Source: Chthoniobacterales bacterium (lineage in GTDB: Bacteria > Verrucomicrobiota > Verrucomicrobiia > Chthoniobacterales > Terrimicrobiaceae). From it: a stretch of 34,431 bases of DNA. Location of the stretch: positions 1-34,431 of the forward strand of contig JACSRU010000105.1 of the NCBI GenBank assembly GCA_014879575.1, written 5' to 3'. The first letter of the stretch is position 1. Each line of letters opens with the position of its first letter. A model generated the notes under the pieces. It did not search any database, was not told the origin of the DNA, and worked only from the letters and a program-made list of their open reading frames with translations. The translations under genes were made by a program, and so were the position numbers. Below are positions 1 to 7,826 of the stretch, in pieces.

Positions 1-107
1 TCCCTACCAATAACGAAATTGAACATCAAGGCCTTTTTGCAAGAAAATGCAGCCTGACCCCTAGTTTCCACATTCGTGAATTGGCCGTGGGTCTGGCTGC
101 CAAGTCG

Positions 108-135
108 TTGACATCTCTTGCGGCTGTGTTAATTT
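108..135 (+). promoter_or_regulatory. Promoter of the toxin-antitoxin pair
   Basis: A consensus -35 hexamer TTGACA (108-113) is followed after 16 nt by TAATTT (130-135). The predicted transcription start is at about 142-143, which is the antitoxin ATG itself. There is no Shine-Dalgarno sequence before that ATG, so the transcript may be leaderless. Seen in sequence; activity is inferred. Confidence 0.6.
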
Positions 136-142
136 TCATTAC

Positions 143-361
143 ATGCGAACGACTCTCACCGTCAGCTTGCCGGAAGATTTGAACAAGGCGCTCTCCCTCG
201 TGGTCAAGCGCAAGGGCACCAGCCGCAGTCAGGTGGTGCAGGACGCCTTGCGTCGTCAGATTGCGCTGGAGCGTTTCCGCGACTTGCGGGATCGCCTAGT
301 TCCCAAAGCTGGCGAAGTCGGGTTCCACACCGATGAGGATGTCTTCAAGGCGATCTCGTGA
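143..361 (+). CDS. RHH (CopG-like) antitoxin
   Basis: This 72-aa protein begins with a short beta strand (RTTLTVSLPEDL, residues 2-13) followed by two predicted helices with a TSRSQVVQDALRRQ segment, the usual layout of a ribbon-helix-helix DNA-binding domain. In such antitoxins the N-terminal RHH dimer binds the operon's own promoter and the C-terminal tail (about residues 45-72, acidic near the end) wraps the toxin. The stop codon overlaps the GTG start of the downstream PIN toxin, so the two are translationally coupled. The promoter sits directly on the start codon, the usual place for autorepression. The pairing makes the antitoxin call firm, but the subfamily is not certain. Confidence 0.85.
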   Translation: MRTTLTVSLPEDLNKALSLVVKRKGTSRSQVVQDALRRQIALERFRDLRDRLVPKAGEVGFHTDEDVFKAIS

Positions 362-759
362 GGATCGTTTTCGACACCAACGTGCTCTTTGCCGCCTTCG
401 TCGCGCACGGGGTCTGCTCTGGGCTTTACGAGGAATGTCTGTCGCGCGGTCGCATCGTGGTTTCCCGTTTCATCCTTGAGGAACTGCATGAGAAGCTACT
501 CGCAAAAGCCAAGCTGAGCCAATCGGAAGCCAGAGAAATCATCGCCGCTGTGAGAGCGGATGCTGAGTTAGTGAAAACGCAACCGCTGGCCGCTCCGGTT
601 TGCCGCGATGCGGACGATGACTGGATTCTGGCCACCGCGCTCGCCGCCGAAGCCGACGCCGTGGTGACAGGCGACAAGGATTTGCTGGTGCTCGGGCGGC
701 ATGCAGGCATCCCGATTCTTACTCCGCGCGATTGCCTTGCCCTTTTGAGAAGCCTCTGA
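358..759 (+). CDS. PIN-domain toxin (VapC-like, COG1569 type)
   Basis: This 133-aa protein spans one PIN domain. Acidic residues typical of PIN nucleases are visible: Asp6 in the N-terminal FDTN motif, a Glu pair in the EELHEKL helix near residues 41-45, the DADDDWILATA segment near residue 85, and the VTGDKDLL motif near residue 104. Together these form the metal site for RNA cleavage. The N-terminal RIVFDTNVL resembles the 'putative toxin-antitoxin system toxin component, PIN family' group more than classic VapC. The start is the GTG that overlaps the antitoxin stop (GTGA). PIN toxins usually cleave tRNA or rRNA; the target here is unknown. The domain is complete, so the toxin is probably functional. 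Confidence 0.88.
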   Translation: MRIVFDTNVLFAAFVAHGVCSGLYEECLSRGRIVVSRFILEELHEKLLAKAKLSQSEAREIIAAVRADAELVKTQPLAAPVCRDADDDWILATALAAEADAVVTGDKDLLVLGRHAGIPILTPRDCLALLRSL

Positions 760-1011
760 GTCGCCCACGGTCAGACTCTGCCCGGCGGCACTGGCGCGTC
801 TATGGCTGATTGGAGGCGGAAGCAAAATGCCAAATTTGGCACGGTGCCTGACTTACGAAGTCGATCCTGAAAAACGCCCGGATCGTTGAAGGCAGCAGGT
901 TCGCAAGTGTGACAGGCTAGTTTGGATCGCTGGTTTTTGCGGGAAAACCCGCGCGATTCCTGCAATATGACGCGTATGCAAAGATGCGGGCGCAAAAACA
1001 AAATGCGGGTT
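760..1011. other. Non-coding stretch after the toxin gene
   Basis: I see no convincing gene in these 252 bp on either strand. Open frames here lack family-like motifs and a plausible start context. The stretch holds a 14-bp perfect palindrome (828-841) and a GCGGG/CCCGC hairpin with an AAAA loop (939-952). The hairpin is preceded, not followed, by a T-run, so it is not a plus-strand terminator. The region separates the toxin gene from a methyltransferase remnant and looks like decayed accessory DNA. Confidence 0.5.
828..841. repeat. 14-bp perfect palindrome
   Basis: TGCCAAATTTGGCA is self-complementary over all 14 bases and lies in non-coding DNA about 70 bp after the PIN toxin gene. It could be a dimeric repressor site or a remnant of a mobile element end. 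No adjacent intact gene explains it. Confidence 0.5.
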
Positions 1012-1179
1012 TCAGCCGCTCAGAACGCCGGGCGGGATTTTTGCCTCGTATGCCTTCTGACAATCAGCGTCAATGTCGCTGGAAAAAACGCACTCGGAGT
1101 CGGTCGAATAGCGGCGTGCAACCGCTTCAAGGGCAAAGCGAAACCCTCCGATACCGCAAAACAGGTCGATAAACCTCAT
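1012..1179 (-). pseudogene. 5' fragment of a cytosine-5 DNA methyltransferase gene
   Basis: From the ATG at 1179 the frame reads MRFIDLFCGIGGFRFALE, which is motif I (AdoMet binding, F-x-G-x-G) of C5 cytosine methyltransferases. It is followed by a CVFSSDIDADCQKAYEAK segment, which matches the motif II region. After about 55 residues the frame stops. The PCQ catalytic motif IV and everything downstream are absent, and no continuation is visible in other frames toward 760. It is therefore a truncated remnant. It lies between a toxin-antitoxin pair and the end of the cbb3 operon, which suggests a former restriction-modification locus lost by deletion. Translation of a short peptide cannot be excluded. 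Confidence 0.75.
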
Positions 1180-1325
1180 GGGTTCAGTGCGATGTCCGTT
1201 GATCTGGTGCATGTTGCCCGCGATGCCGCCCGAAAATCACCCGGTGCTCAATCTTGGATTTACCGAGACTTTATGGCTGCGGACCCGGTTTGAAGGGGCA
1301 GGCGAGGCCTTGCGACTCCCTCCGC

Positions 1326-1353
1326 AGGAATAAAGGCGGAAAACGCACCGCCT
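1326..1353 (-). terminator. Putative intrinsic terminator of the cbb3 operon
   Basis: On the minus strand, directly after the stop of the last operon gene, AGGCGG and CCGCCT form a 6-bp stem around an 8-nt loop, followed by TTATT. The stem is short and the T-tract is broken, so the call is moderate. Confidence 0.45.
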
Positions 1354-1355
1354 CC

Positions 1356-2630
1356 CTACGCCGCCTGCGCGGCTTGCTCACTGGCGGGCCGGTTTGCCGG
1401 GCGGAGCATGAAAAGGAAGTTTCCAAGGAATCCCACGCTTCCGACGATCAGAAAAAGCGTTCCAAGCCCGAGCATTTTCTCAATGCCAAGCCACGCCCCG
1501 GGAATGAGCATCAGGACGCCAATCGCATAGTTGAAGAACGAGGCGAGAAGCACATTCTGCGAAAGTTTAACCATCAGCGGAGCCTCCTCGCCGGAGGCCT
1601 CTCCACGGAGAAGCGAAGAGATCTGGTAAAAGGTCGCCACCATGGCTGGCACACAGACTCCAAGGACAAGGGCCAACAAGGCGGCGGCTTCCGGTTTCAA
1701 GGGAGCCTCCGCCTGGACCTGTCGCGTCCAGACGGCGAACACAAAAAGACCAAGGCAGACCGGAAGCATCCAGAGCGAGGTGTAGAGAATCTTGCTGTCC
1801 CACTCGAGAACCTCCTCGTCACGTCGCTGAAGCATCACCGTGAAACCCGCAAGAAAAACCAATTGCCCCAGCAGATAGACTCCGGCGCAAATGAGGATGA
1901 ACACCGGAGGACCAAATGTGATTGCCGCAAACAACCAGGCCACTCCCGAATTCAGCAGAATAAATGCCAGCCAGGAGAGCGGCAATCCCTCCCCCCGACT
2001 TCCAATGCGCCGGGCCGTGGTCCCCAGAGACACCCCAAAGATCCCATTCAATACCGCACCCGTGAGGCAGAGCATCAGCGTGGCCGGAGCCCAGTCCGTG
2101 CCCTCAAAGAATGGGATCAGGGAGGTTTTCGCAAACGGGATGCCCGCGACGATCATGATTCCCAGCCAGAGCAACGAGGAGACCAGGAAGGCGGACGACA
2201 CGTTCGGTCGGCCTTCGCGCCGGAAGGACGCGGCCAGATTCAGGAGGAATGTCAGCACTCCACAGGCCAAAAGCCCCTGCCCCACAAGGATCGGCGGCTG
2301 GTCTGGTTGGTAGGCCGACAGGATGAGGAGAATCACACCGGCAAGATGGAACACCACATGGAGAAACACCATTTTTGAGCTGAACAGACGCATGCCGGAA
2401 AGTACCGATACCCCCCGATAGACGAGTCCATAGAGGCCGGACAGGGCAAAGCCATAGATGATCAGATACACCCAGGCCGTGCTCTCCGGCGTGATCTGGG
2501 GCTCTGCAAGCAGGTAGGGTTTGAGGGCCAGCCACCCGGTGGCCAGGCAGAGCATGACAAGCGCAGCGATGGAGAAGAGAAGCGGACCTTTGGGAGCGGC
2601 CGCCGGAATGTTTGAGTTGGTGGTTTCCAT
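1356..2630 (-). CDS. 12-span membrane protein linked to the cbb3 oxidase
   Basis: I do not recognise this 424-aa protein as a named family. From the ATG at 2630 it has about 12 hydrophobic segments spread over its whole length: near residues 15-36, 50-70, 84-104, 111-131, 141-164, then seven more to the end. It has almost no soluble domain. Twelve spans is the core topology of haem-copper oxidase subunit I, but the set of conserved haem and copper histidines of that subunit is not present. The only clustered histidines are in FLHVVFH near residue 90. The ATG lies 5 nt after the ccoI stop, making it the last gene of the operon. The call 'oxidase subunit I-like fold without cofactors' is speculation; a transporter or assembly factor is equally possible. 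Confidence 0.7.
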   Translation of the reverse strand: METTNSNIPAAAPKGPLLFSIAALVMLCLATGWLALKPYLLAEPQITPESTAWVYLIIYGFALSGLYGLVYRGVSVLSGMRLFSSKMVFLHVVFHLAGVILLILSAYQPDQPPILVGQGLLACGVLTFLLNLAASFRREGRPNVSSAFLVSSLLWLGIMIVAGIPFAKTSLIPFFEGTDWAPATLMLCLTGAVLNGIFGVSLGTTARRIGSRGEGLPLSWLAFILLNSGVAWLFAAITFGPPVFILICAGVYLLGQLVFLAGFTVMLQRRDEEVLEWDSKILYTSLWMLPVCLGLFVFAVWTRQVQAEAPLKPEAAALLALVLGVCVPAMVATFYQISSLLRGEASGEEAPLMVKLSQNVLLASFFNYAIGVLMLIPGAWLGIEKMLGLGTLFLIVGSVGFLGNFLFMLRPANRPASEQAAQAA

Positions 2631-2635
2631 GAGAT

Positions 2636-4984
2636 TTATCTGGTCGAGTCGTTGGGATTTTGAAAGCCGAAAAGCACGATGCCGATCGACACAAGCGAAC
2701 TGAGGGGCATGATGATCGCGGCGACAAGCGGATTCATGAGTCCGGCAAGTGACGCCGTGACAGCCACGGCGTTGTAGGTGATAGCGAAGAAAAAGACCGC
2801 CCGAGTCACCTGATGATGGCGACACGAAGTGCTGAACAGGGCGGCAAGTCCCCGCAATCCACTTCCCGGCATGTAAAAGTCCGCCTTGTGTTCGAGCAAT
2901 CCCGTATCCACCGAGGGGGTGCCCCGACAAAGAGCCTCATCGAAGGCCAGACTGTCGTTGGCACCATCCCCGATCATGAGCGCATTTCCGGACCAACGGG
3001 CTTTTACGAGCCGGGACTTGTCTTCCGGGGAAAGTCCCCCGAACGCATGACCCGCGCCAATACCAAGGCTGGAAGCCAGGTGCCCCACTCGCACCGGATC
3101 ATCGCCGCTCAAAATAAAAATCTCGCGTCCGCCTTCGCGCAAGGCGGCAAGTTCCTCAGCGGCTCCCGGGCGGATCGCCTCATGAAACGAAAAGGCGGCC
3201 AACTCCCGTCCCTCATGGACAAAGGCGGTCTGCCCGGGACTCCCCCCACCGGCCCAGGAATTCCGGCCCAGACGCCAGAGCCCCTCGGCATCCCGCCATT
3301 CAAGCCCGTAGCCGGTCACCTCACGGACGTCTCCGCCCCCCTCTGCGGGCTCCACGCCGATTGGCAGAAGGGATTCCCGCAGGCAGGCGGCCACAGGGTG
3401 CAGGCTGGACCGCACAAGGCGCAAAAGCACGGCGCGATCTTTCGGGGAAAGATTCCCGAGGGATTCCGGATTTTTTAATGCGAGCGTCTCGAGTGTGATC
3501 GTGCCGGTTTTGTCGAAGAGGATGTTCGTGACATGCCGCAGGCGAGCCCACAGGGAACCCTCCCGGATATAGAGTCCGGATTTCTGGAGCCTTGCGGCCG
3601 CGACGTCATCGAGAAGCGGCAAGGCGACGCCAATCGCGCAGGGGCAGGAGACGACAAGCACCGACACGAGAACCTGCGTCGCCCGGATCCACCCACCCCC
3701 CAAAAGACCCCAGAAAAAAAATCCGATGACGGCCGTCCCAAGCACAACCGACAGGTAGATTGTGATCAATTTTTGCATCGAGGCGTTTCGCCACATCTTC
3801 CCGGACTCGACCTTCAGAAGTGCCTCCAATTTCGAATCCGACCACCGCTCCAGGGCCTCCACCTCCAACTCATCCGCCACCAGACTGCGCGCTCCCGAAG
3901 GCACAAGGCTCCCGCGCAAAAATTCCCGGGGAGCCGGCTCTCCCGTGATCCAGTTCAGAGCAAATAGCGCGCGCTCCGCACGGAGCAGGGAGCGAACCGG
4001 AAGGATTCCCCCCTTCGCAAGCAGGAGACGGTCACCGGGATGCAATTCCCCGACGGCAACCTCCCCGACGCCCCCGGCCTGCACACGCCGGACAGTTCCC
4101 GGGCTCGTCTTCATCGCCAAAAGCCGCCGCCGATTGCCCTCGAGAGCCCGCTCCTGGGTCCAGCGCCCAAGCAGCATCAAAAAGGTGAAAATCGCAATGA
4201 AGTCGAAATAGGCAAAGGAAGGTGCCCGGCTCGCCCAGGCCACACAGGATCCCAGATACGCCACGATCAACCCGAGGGAAATCGGGAGGTCAATAGGAAG
4301 CATCCGGGCCTTGACTCCGGCAATGGCCCTCCGGAAAAAATAACTGCCTCCGAGGAGGAGACTGGCCGTGGCGAGCCCCAGGGCGACCACATCGAAAAGG
4401 TGCGACAGCTCGTCACCGGGATGCAGTCCCAGATACCGCGGAAGCGAGAAGAGCATGGCGTTCAACGCCAGTGCCCCGCAGATCCCGAGCTTGCGCGCAA
4501 GCGGCCGGGTGGAAGGAGCCTGCGCGCTTCCCATCGGTCCCAGCAGGTAGCCAAACTTCCTCACATCCTCCGCATAGGCGGAAAGGTTGCACGGCCCCCT
4601 GCTCCATTCGAGACGCAATGTGCCGGAGGAGGAATTCACCCGGCAGGAAATCGCGCCGGGCTGCTCGAGAAAGACCGTCTCCAGCAGCCAGACGCAACCC
4701 GCACAGGAAATCCCCTGGATGTCCATCGTCGCGAAGGCAGTCGTCCCGGCGTCCGACTCCGCGCGCGCTTGCAGATCGTCCAACCAGGAAAAATCCCGTT
4801 CGTGAAAAACAAAAGTCCCCGCCGGAGACTTCCTTTCGCCGTAGTTATAGAACTCCCCGAACCCGCGCTTGTGGAGGAGGTGATTCACAAACTGGCATCC
4901 TGCACAGCAAAATTCCTTCCGCTGGGGAGTGGGCCGGAATGGGGTTCCACAATGGATGCAGGCGGTTGTGGCGGCAGCGTTCAT
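2636..4984 (-). CDS. ccoI: CcoI/FixI-type copper-translocating P-type ATPase
   Basis: This 782-aa P1B ATPase supplies copper for the CuB site of the cbb3 oxidase during assembly in the inner membrane. An N-terminal cysteine-rich module (C9/C12, then CCAGC at 26-30) is typical of FixI-type pumps. An HMA domain follows with GISCAGC (91-97). The actuator TGEP lies at 347-350, the membrane metal motif SCPCA near 446-450, the phosphorylation motif DKTGT at 491-495, the SLHP motif further on, and the hinge GDGAND near residue 700. Eight membrane spans fit the family. The ATG at 4984 overlaps the stop of the upstream TauE/SafE-like gene (ATGA), which fixes the start. A long open frame upstream in this phase is the shadow of that gene. 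Confidence 0.95.
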   Translation of the reverse strand: MNAAATTACIHCGTPFRPTPQRKEFCCAGCQFVNHLLHKRGFGEFYNYGERKSPAGTFVFHERDFSWLDDLQARAESDAGTTAFATMDIQGISCAGCVWLLETVFLEQPGAISCRVNSSSGTLRLEWSRGPCNLSAYAEDVRKFGYLLGPMGSAQAPSTRPLARKLGICGALALNAMLFSLPRYLGLHPGDELSHLFDVVALGLATASLLLGGSYFFRRAIAGVKARMLPIDLPISLGLIVAYLGSCVAWASRAPSFAYFDFIAIFTFLMLLGRWTQERALEGNRRRLLAMKTSPGTVRRVQAGGVGEVAVGELHPGDRLLLAKGGILPVRSLLRAERALFALNWITGEPAPREFLRGSLVPSGARSLVADELEVEALERWSDSKLEALLKVESGKMWRNASMQKLITIYLSVVLGTAVIGFFFWGLLGGGWIRATQVLVSVLVVSCPCAIGVALPLLDDVAAARLQKSGLYIREGSLWARLRHVTNILFDKTGTITLETLALKNPESLGNLSPKDRAVLLRLVRSSLHPVAACLRESLLPIGVEPAEGGGDVREVTGYGLEWRDAEGLWRLGRNSWAGGGSPGQTAFVHEGRELAAFSFHEAIRPGAAEELAALREGGREIFILSGDDPVRVGHLASSLGIGAGHAFGGLSPEDKSRLVKARWSGNALMIGDGANDSLAFDEALCRGTPSVDTGLLEHKADFYMPGSGLRGLAALFSTSCRHHQVTRAVFFFAITYNAVAVTASLAGLMNPLVAAIIMPLSSLVSIGIVLFGFQNPNDSTR

Positions 4985-5637
4985 CGGCAAAGCTGGCTGG
5001 GATCCCCACTCCCGCGATACAGCAACACCCCGACACTCACGACCGCCAAAACCCGCCGGATGCGATCCAGGGCGAGCGGAGACAATTTTTTGCCAAGACG
5101 AAAATACTGACTTTGCAGGGCGAACATCAACGGGATGGTGCCGAGACAAAACGCGACCAGGACCAGCATCCCGGTAAAAGCCGATCCGGAGAGAGCGGCC
5201 GCAGCGACAATCAGGTAGAGCGGACCACACGGGATAAAGGGCGTCAGCGTGCCGAGAATCGCGGATCGAACCGGGGCGGAATCCTGCGAGCCAAGACACT
5301 TCGCCATCCACTCCCCGGTCAATGGAATCCTCAGCCTCTTGTCCAAACCCGTGGCGACAACCACAAAAAATCCGACAAACGCCCAGGAGATCCACCGCGC
5401 GGTTCCAAGGAGCAGAATATCGGACACCGCACGACCCATCCAACCTGCCAGCAATCCGAGCATCCCGTAGGAAATCATGCGGGCTCCATGATAAAATGCG
5501 GACGCAGACAGGCTGCCCACGCCATGGGACCGCACACAAGTCGAGCAGGCGAGCGGGCCGCACATGCCGACGCAATGCAGACTGGTGACCAGTCCCGCAA
5601 CCAGTGCCGCCAGAGGACCCGTCATCGTGGGGGTCAT
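4981..5637 (-). CDS. TauE/SafE-like (UreH/DsbD-like) membrane protein of cbb3 cluster
   Basis: This 218-aa polytopic membrane protein begins with a TSLHCVGMCGPLA motif near residue 15. That motif typifies the small 'sulfite exporter TauE/SafE' (UreH/DsbD transmembrane) proteins found in many cbb3 clusters, where they are thought to help metal or redox handling during oxidase assembly. A second CGP motif (LTPFIPCGPLYL) lies mid-protein. This gives the two-fold repeat, each half with a Cys-Gly-Pro, that in DsbD relatives forms a thiol pair. About six spans are visible. The ATG at 5637 has a GGAGG four bases upstream and overlaps the preceding small gene's stop; the 3' end overlaps ccoI by 4 nt. 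The substrate is unknown; copper or thiol transfer is inferred from context. Confidence 0.85.
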   Translation of the reverse strand: MTPTMTGPLAALVAGLVTSLHCVGMCGPLACSTCVRSHGVGSLSASAFYHGARMISYGMLGLLAGWMGRAVSDILLLGTARWISWAFVGFFVVVATGLDKRLRIPLTGEWMAKCLGSQDSAPVRSAILGTLTPFIPCGPLYLIVAAAALSGSAFTGMLVLVAFCLGTIPLMFALQSQYFRLGKKLSPLALDRIRRVLAVVSVGVLLYRGSGDPSQLCR

Positions 5638-5810
5638 CGTCCTCCGGCCCTCCCTTGAAGGATCGCCGCCTCCTGCTCCGGAGTCAGGCGTCCCGTCGGA
5701 ACTCCGGCACTCAGCCGGATCGTGAGCGCCCAGCCAAAAATCAGCAACACAAACGCCAGCACAACCAGCAGCCAGGGTCTCGCAACAAGGAACGACCAGA
5801 GCGATTTCAT
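5634..5810 (-). CDS. 58-aa single-span protein in the cbb3 assembly operon
   Basis: A small ORF fits exactly between ccoG and the TauE/SafE-like gene, with 4-nt ATGA overlaps at both ends, which makes it very likely real. It encodes one hydrophobic helix (about residues 4-31, ending in LLIFGWALTIRL) followed by a short soluble tail containing LTPEQEAAILQGR. It sits where other bacteria have ccoH (FixH) but is far shorter than FixH (about 150 aa), and I see no FixH signature. It may be a minimal functional stand-in for CcoH or an unrelated assembly peptide. No function can be assigned from sequence alone. Confidence 0.8.
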   Translation of the reverse strand: MKSLWSFLVARPWLLVVLAFVLLIFGWALTIRLSAGVPTGRLTPEQEAAILQGRAGGR

Positions 5811-7189
5811 TCGCGAAACGGCCCCAGAAACGGGACGGCGTTTTCCGCCTCGACTTTGCCACCCTCCCCCTTGACGGAAACTTTCACCTCAAATTGTCCG
5901 GGAAAATCCGCATCCGGCAGGCTGAGGATGAGCGGCTCCTGGGTTTCCTCCCCGGCCTTGAGGTGCAGAACCTTGTTGTTGCCGCCCGCGACTTCGAGGC
6001 CGGCCACCGGGGATTCCATCGTAATCGTGTAGTCCTGGGGAACCGGACGTTTGTTTGCGATCCGCATCAGAAAATTGTTTCGGACCGTGTTCTCATCCCG
6101 GAAGTAGGGCGCGCCCTGCATGCGGAGCACCGAGACAACCACGGGCTTGACGTGCTGGATCGAGTAAAGGAACGCCCCCGCTCCGACCAGCATCAGAAGC
6201 AAATAGATGAACAACCTCGGACGCAGGAAACGCACCGACTTTCCGGCCAGCGCGTTCATCGAGTCGTGCCGAACGAGCCCCGGCGGCCGCCCCAGCTTCG
6301 CCATCACCTCGTCGCAGGCATCCACGCAGGCCGCGCACGAAATGCACTCGAGCTGGAGCCCCTGGCGGATATCAATCCCGGTCGGGCAGACCTGCACGCA
6401 GCGCAGACAATCCACACAGTCGCCAGTGGTGGTTCCCAGTTTCCCCCGTGGCTCCCCGCGACGCTCGTCGTAGCCCACCACAACCGAATTGTCGTCGATC
6501 AGTATGGACTGCAAGCGTCCATACGGACACATGACAATGCAAAATTGCTCACGGAACCAGGCGAAGTTGAAGTAGAGAACGCCGGTAAGGGAAAGCACAA
6601 ACAGGAACACGCTCCAGTTCTCCAGCGGCGAACGGTGAATCATTCCATACAGGGTCGGCATCGAAACAAAATAGGAAAGAAACACGTGGGCAATCAGCGC
6701 CGACAACAGAAAGTAGATTCCGTGCTTGAGCGTGCGACGCACCAACTTGCCGGGCGTCCAGGGTGCCGCGTCCAGTTTTCTGCGGTTCGTCGCATCCCCG
6801 TCAATCAGGCGTTCGACCTGACGGAAGACCTGATCGAGAAAAACAGTCTCCGGACACGCCCACCCACACCAAATCCGACCAAGAACCGCCGTCACAAGAA
6901 AAAGAAAAAATCCGACTCCTGTGATCAAAAAAAACAACAACCACATGTCCTGGAAAAGGAAGGTGATGCCGAAGAGGTGGATCTTTCCGTGCATCAAATC
7001 CAGGAAGACCGCCGGTGCTCCGTTGATTTTGATGAACGGCAGGAACACATAGACCGCGATGAGGAATCCCGCCGCAATCCGCCTCCACATCGTGAAGCGT
7101 CCCTGAACATCGGCGGGATGGACGAAATACCGCGATCCGTCCTCATTGATCGTCGTGACCGAATCAATCGTTGGAGCCTTGCGTCTCAT
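5807..7189 (-). CDS. ccoG: CcoG/FixG-type cbb3 oxidase accessory protein
   Basis: This 460-aa membrane protein carries bacterial-ferredoxin type 4Fe-4S motifs: CVDCLRCVQVCP near residue 255 and CISCAACVDAC about 25 residues later. Further cysteines lie in the WCGWACPE and MCPYGRLQ motifs of the membrane region. Membrane spans occur near residues 35-55, 78-105, 160-180, 195-215 and 340-360. The C-terminal third (about 370-460) is the periplasmic Ig-like domain of the family. CcoG homologues act in cbb3 oxidase biogenesis and have been linked to reduction of Cu(II) for CcoI. The gene follows ccoP after a 91-nt gap, the largest gap within the operon. No good Shine-Dalgarno precedes the ATG. Its stop overlaps the next small gene. 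Confidence 0.95.
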   Translation of the reverse strand: MRRKAPTIDSVTTINEDGSRYFVHPADVQGRFTMWRRIAAGFLIAVYVFLPFIKINGAPAVFLDLMHGKIHLFGITFLFQDMWLLFFLITGVGFFLFLVTAVLGRIWCGWACPETVFLDQVFRQVERLIDGDATNRRKLDAAPWTPGKLVRRTLKHGIYFLLSALIAHVFLSYFVSMPTLYGMIHRSPLENWSVFLFVLSLTGVLYFNFAWFREQFCIVMCPYGRLQSILIDDNSVVVGYDERRGEPRGKLGTTTGDCVDCLRCVQVCPTGIDIRQGLQLECISCAACVDACDEVMAKLGRPPGLVRHDSMNALAGKSVRFLRPRLFIYLLLMLVGAGAFLYSIQHVKPVVVSVLRMQGAPYFRDENTVRNNFLMRIANKRPVPQDYTITMESPVAGLEVAGGNNKVLHLKAGEETQEPLILSLPDADFPGQFEVKVSVKGEGGKVEAENAVPFLGPFRE

Positions 7190-7280
7190 CGGGAGTGGGA
7201 GAGAATGAGGCGCGTCCGGACACGCCCGTGTCCCCAGCGGCCGTCCTCCGGTCCCGGTTTCCCCTTATCCGCGGGAATTC

Positions 7281-7826
7281 TCACGGGGCGGTTCTCTCGA
7301 TGGTGCTGTTTTTGCTGATGAGGAAGGCCACGACCTCGGCAACGCGCGAGGCTCCGAGCACCGGCCCCCAGGTGGGCATGCCCTTGGCCGCCACGCCGGT
7401 GCTCACCGTATTGTAGATGTCGGTCGGCGTTCCTCCATGCAGCCAGGTGGCATCAACCAGATTCTGGCCAATCCCACCCTTGAGATCCGCTCCATGACAG
7501 GCCAGACAATTCGTCACATAGATTTTTTCCCCGGAGGCCACCACGGCCGGATCGTTGCTCATCTCGCAAAGTTTGGCATCCGTCGGAGCGGCTCCGTTGG
7601 CGTTCATGTTTTTTTGAAACTCCGCCACCTTCTGCTCCACGCTCTCGTAACCGGGCAACATGTGGCCGGTCCACTCGTAATACGCCCAGTAGCCCGCTGC
7701 AAAAACCATGGCGCCGTAGAGCGTGAAAAGCCACCAGTTCGGCAGCTTCTTGTCGTATTCCTGAATGCCATCATACGAATGGTTCCGAAGGGCCTCGGGA
7801 TCGTGATGTTTTGTGTTCTTGTTCAT
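7281..7826 (-). CDS. ccoP: CcoP subunit with a single haem c domain
   Basis: This 181-aa protein has a cytoplasmic N-terminus with PNWWLFTLYGAMVFA starting the membrane anchor (about 29-51), as in FixP/CcoP, then one cytochrome c domain. The haem motif is CLACH (107-111), with a likely axial Met140 in KGMPTWG. Canonical CcoP is about 300 aa with two CxxCH motifs; here only one is present and the protein is correspondingly short, with no sign of a frameshift. The subunit would pass electrons from soluble cytochrome c to the CcoO haem. The ATG at 7826 is preceded by GGAGGAG at good spacing and overlaps the ccoQ stop (ATGA), so upstream in-frame codons are excluded. Confidence 0.92.
   Translation of the reverse strand: MNKNTKHHDPEALRNHSYDGIQEYDKKLPNWWLFTLYGAMVFAAGYWAYYEWTGHMLPGYESVEQKVAEFQKNMNANGAAPTDAKLCEMSNDPAVVASGEKIYVTNCLACHGADLKGGIGQNLVDATWLHGGTPTDIYNTVSTGVAAKGMPTWGPVLGASRVAEVVAFLISKNSTIERTAP

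Noticed and set aside
939-952. GCGGG/CCCGC hairpin as a terminator
   Set aside because: The T-run lies before the hairpin on the plus strand, and on the minus strand A residues follow the stem, so neither orientation fits an intrinsic terminator.
1254-2378. 374-codon plus-strand open frame opposite the 12-span protein
   Set aside because: Charged low-complexity shadow; the minus strand gives regular membrane helices and operon spacing.
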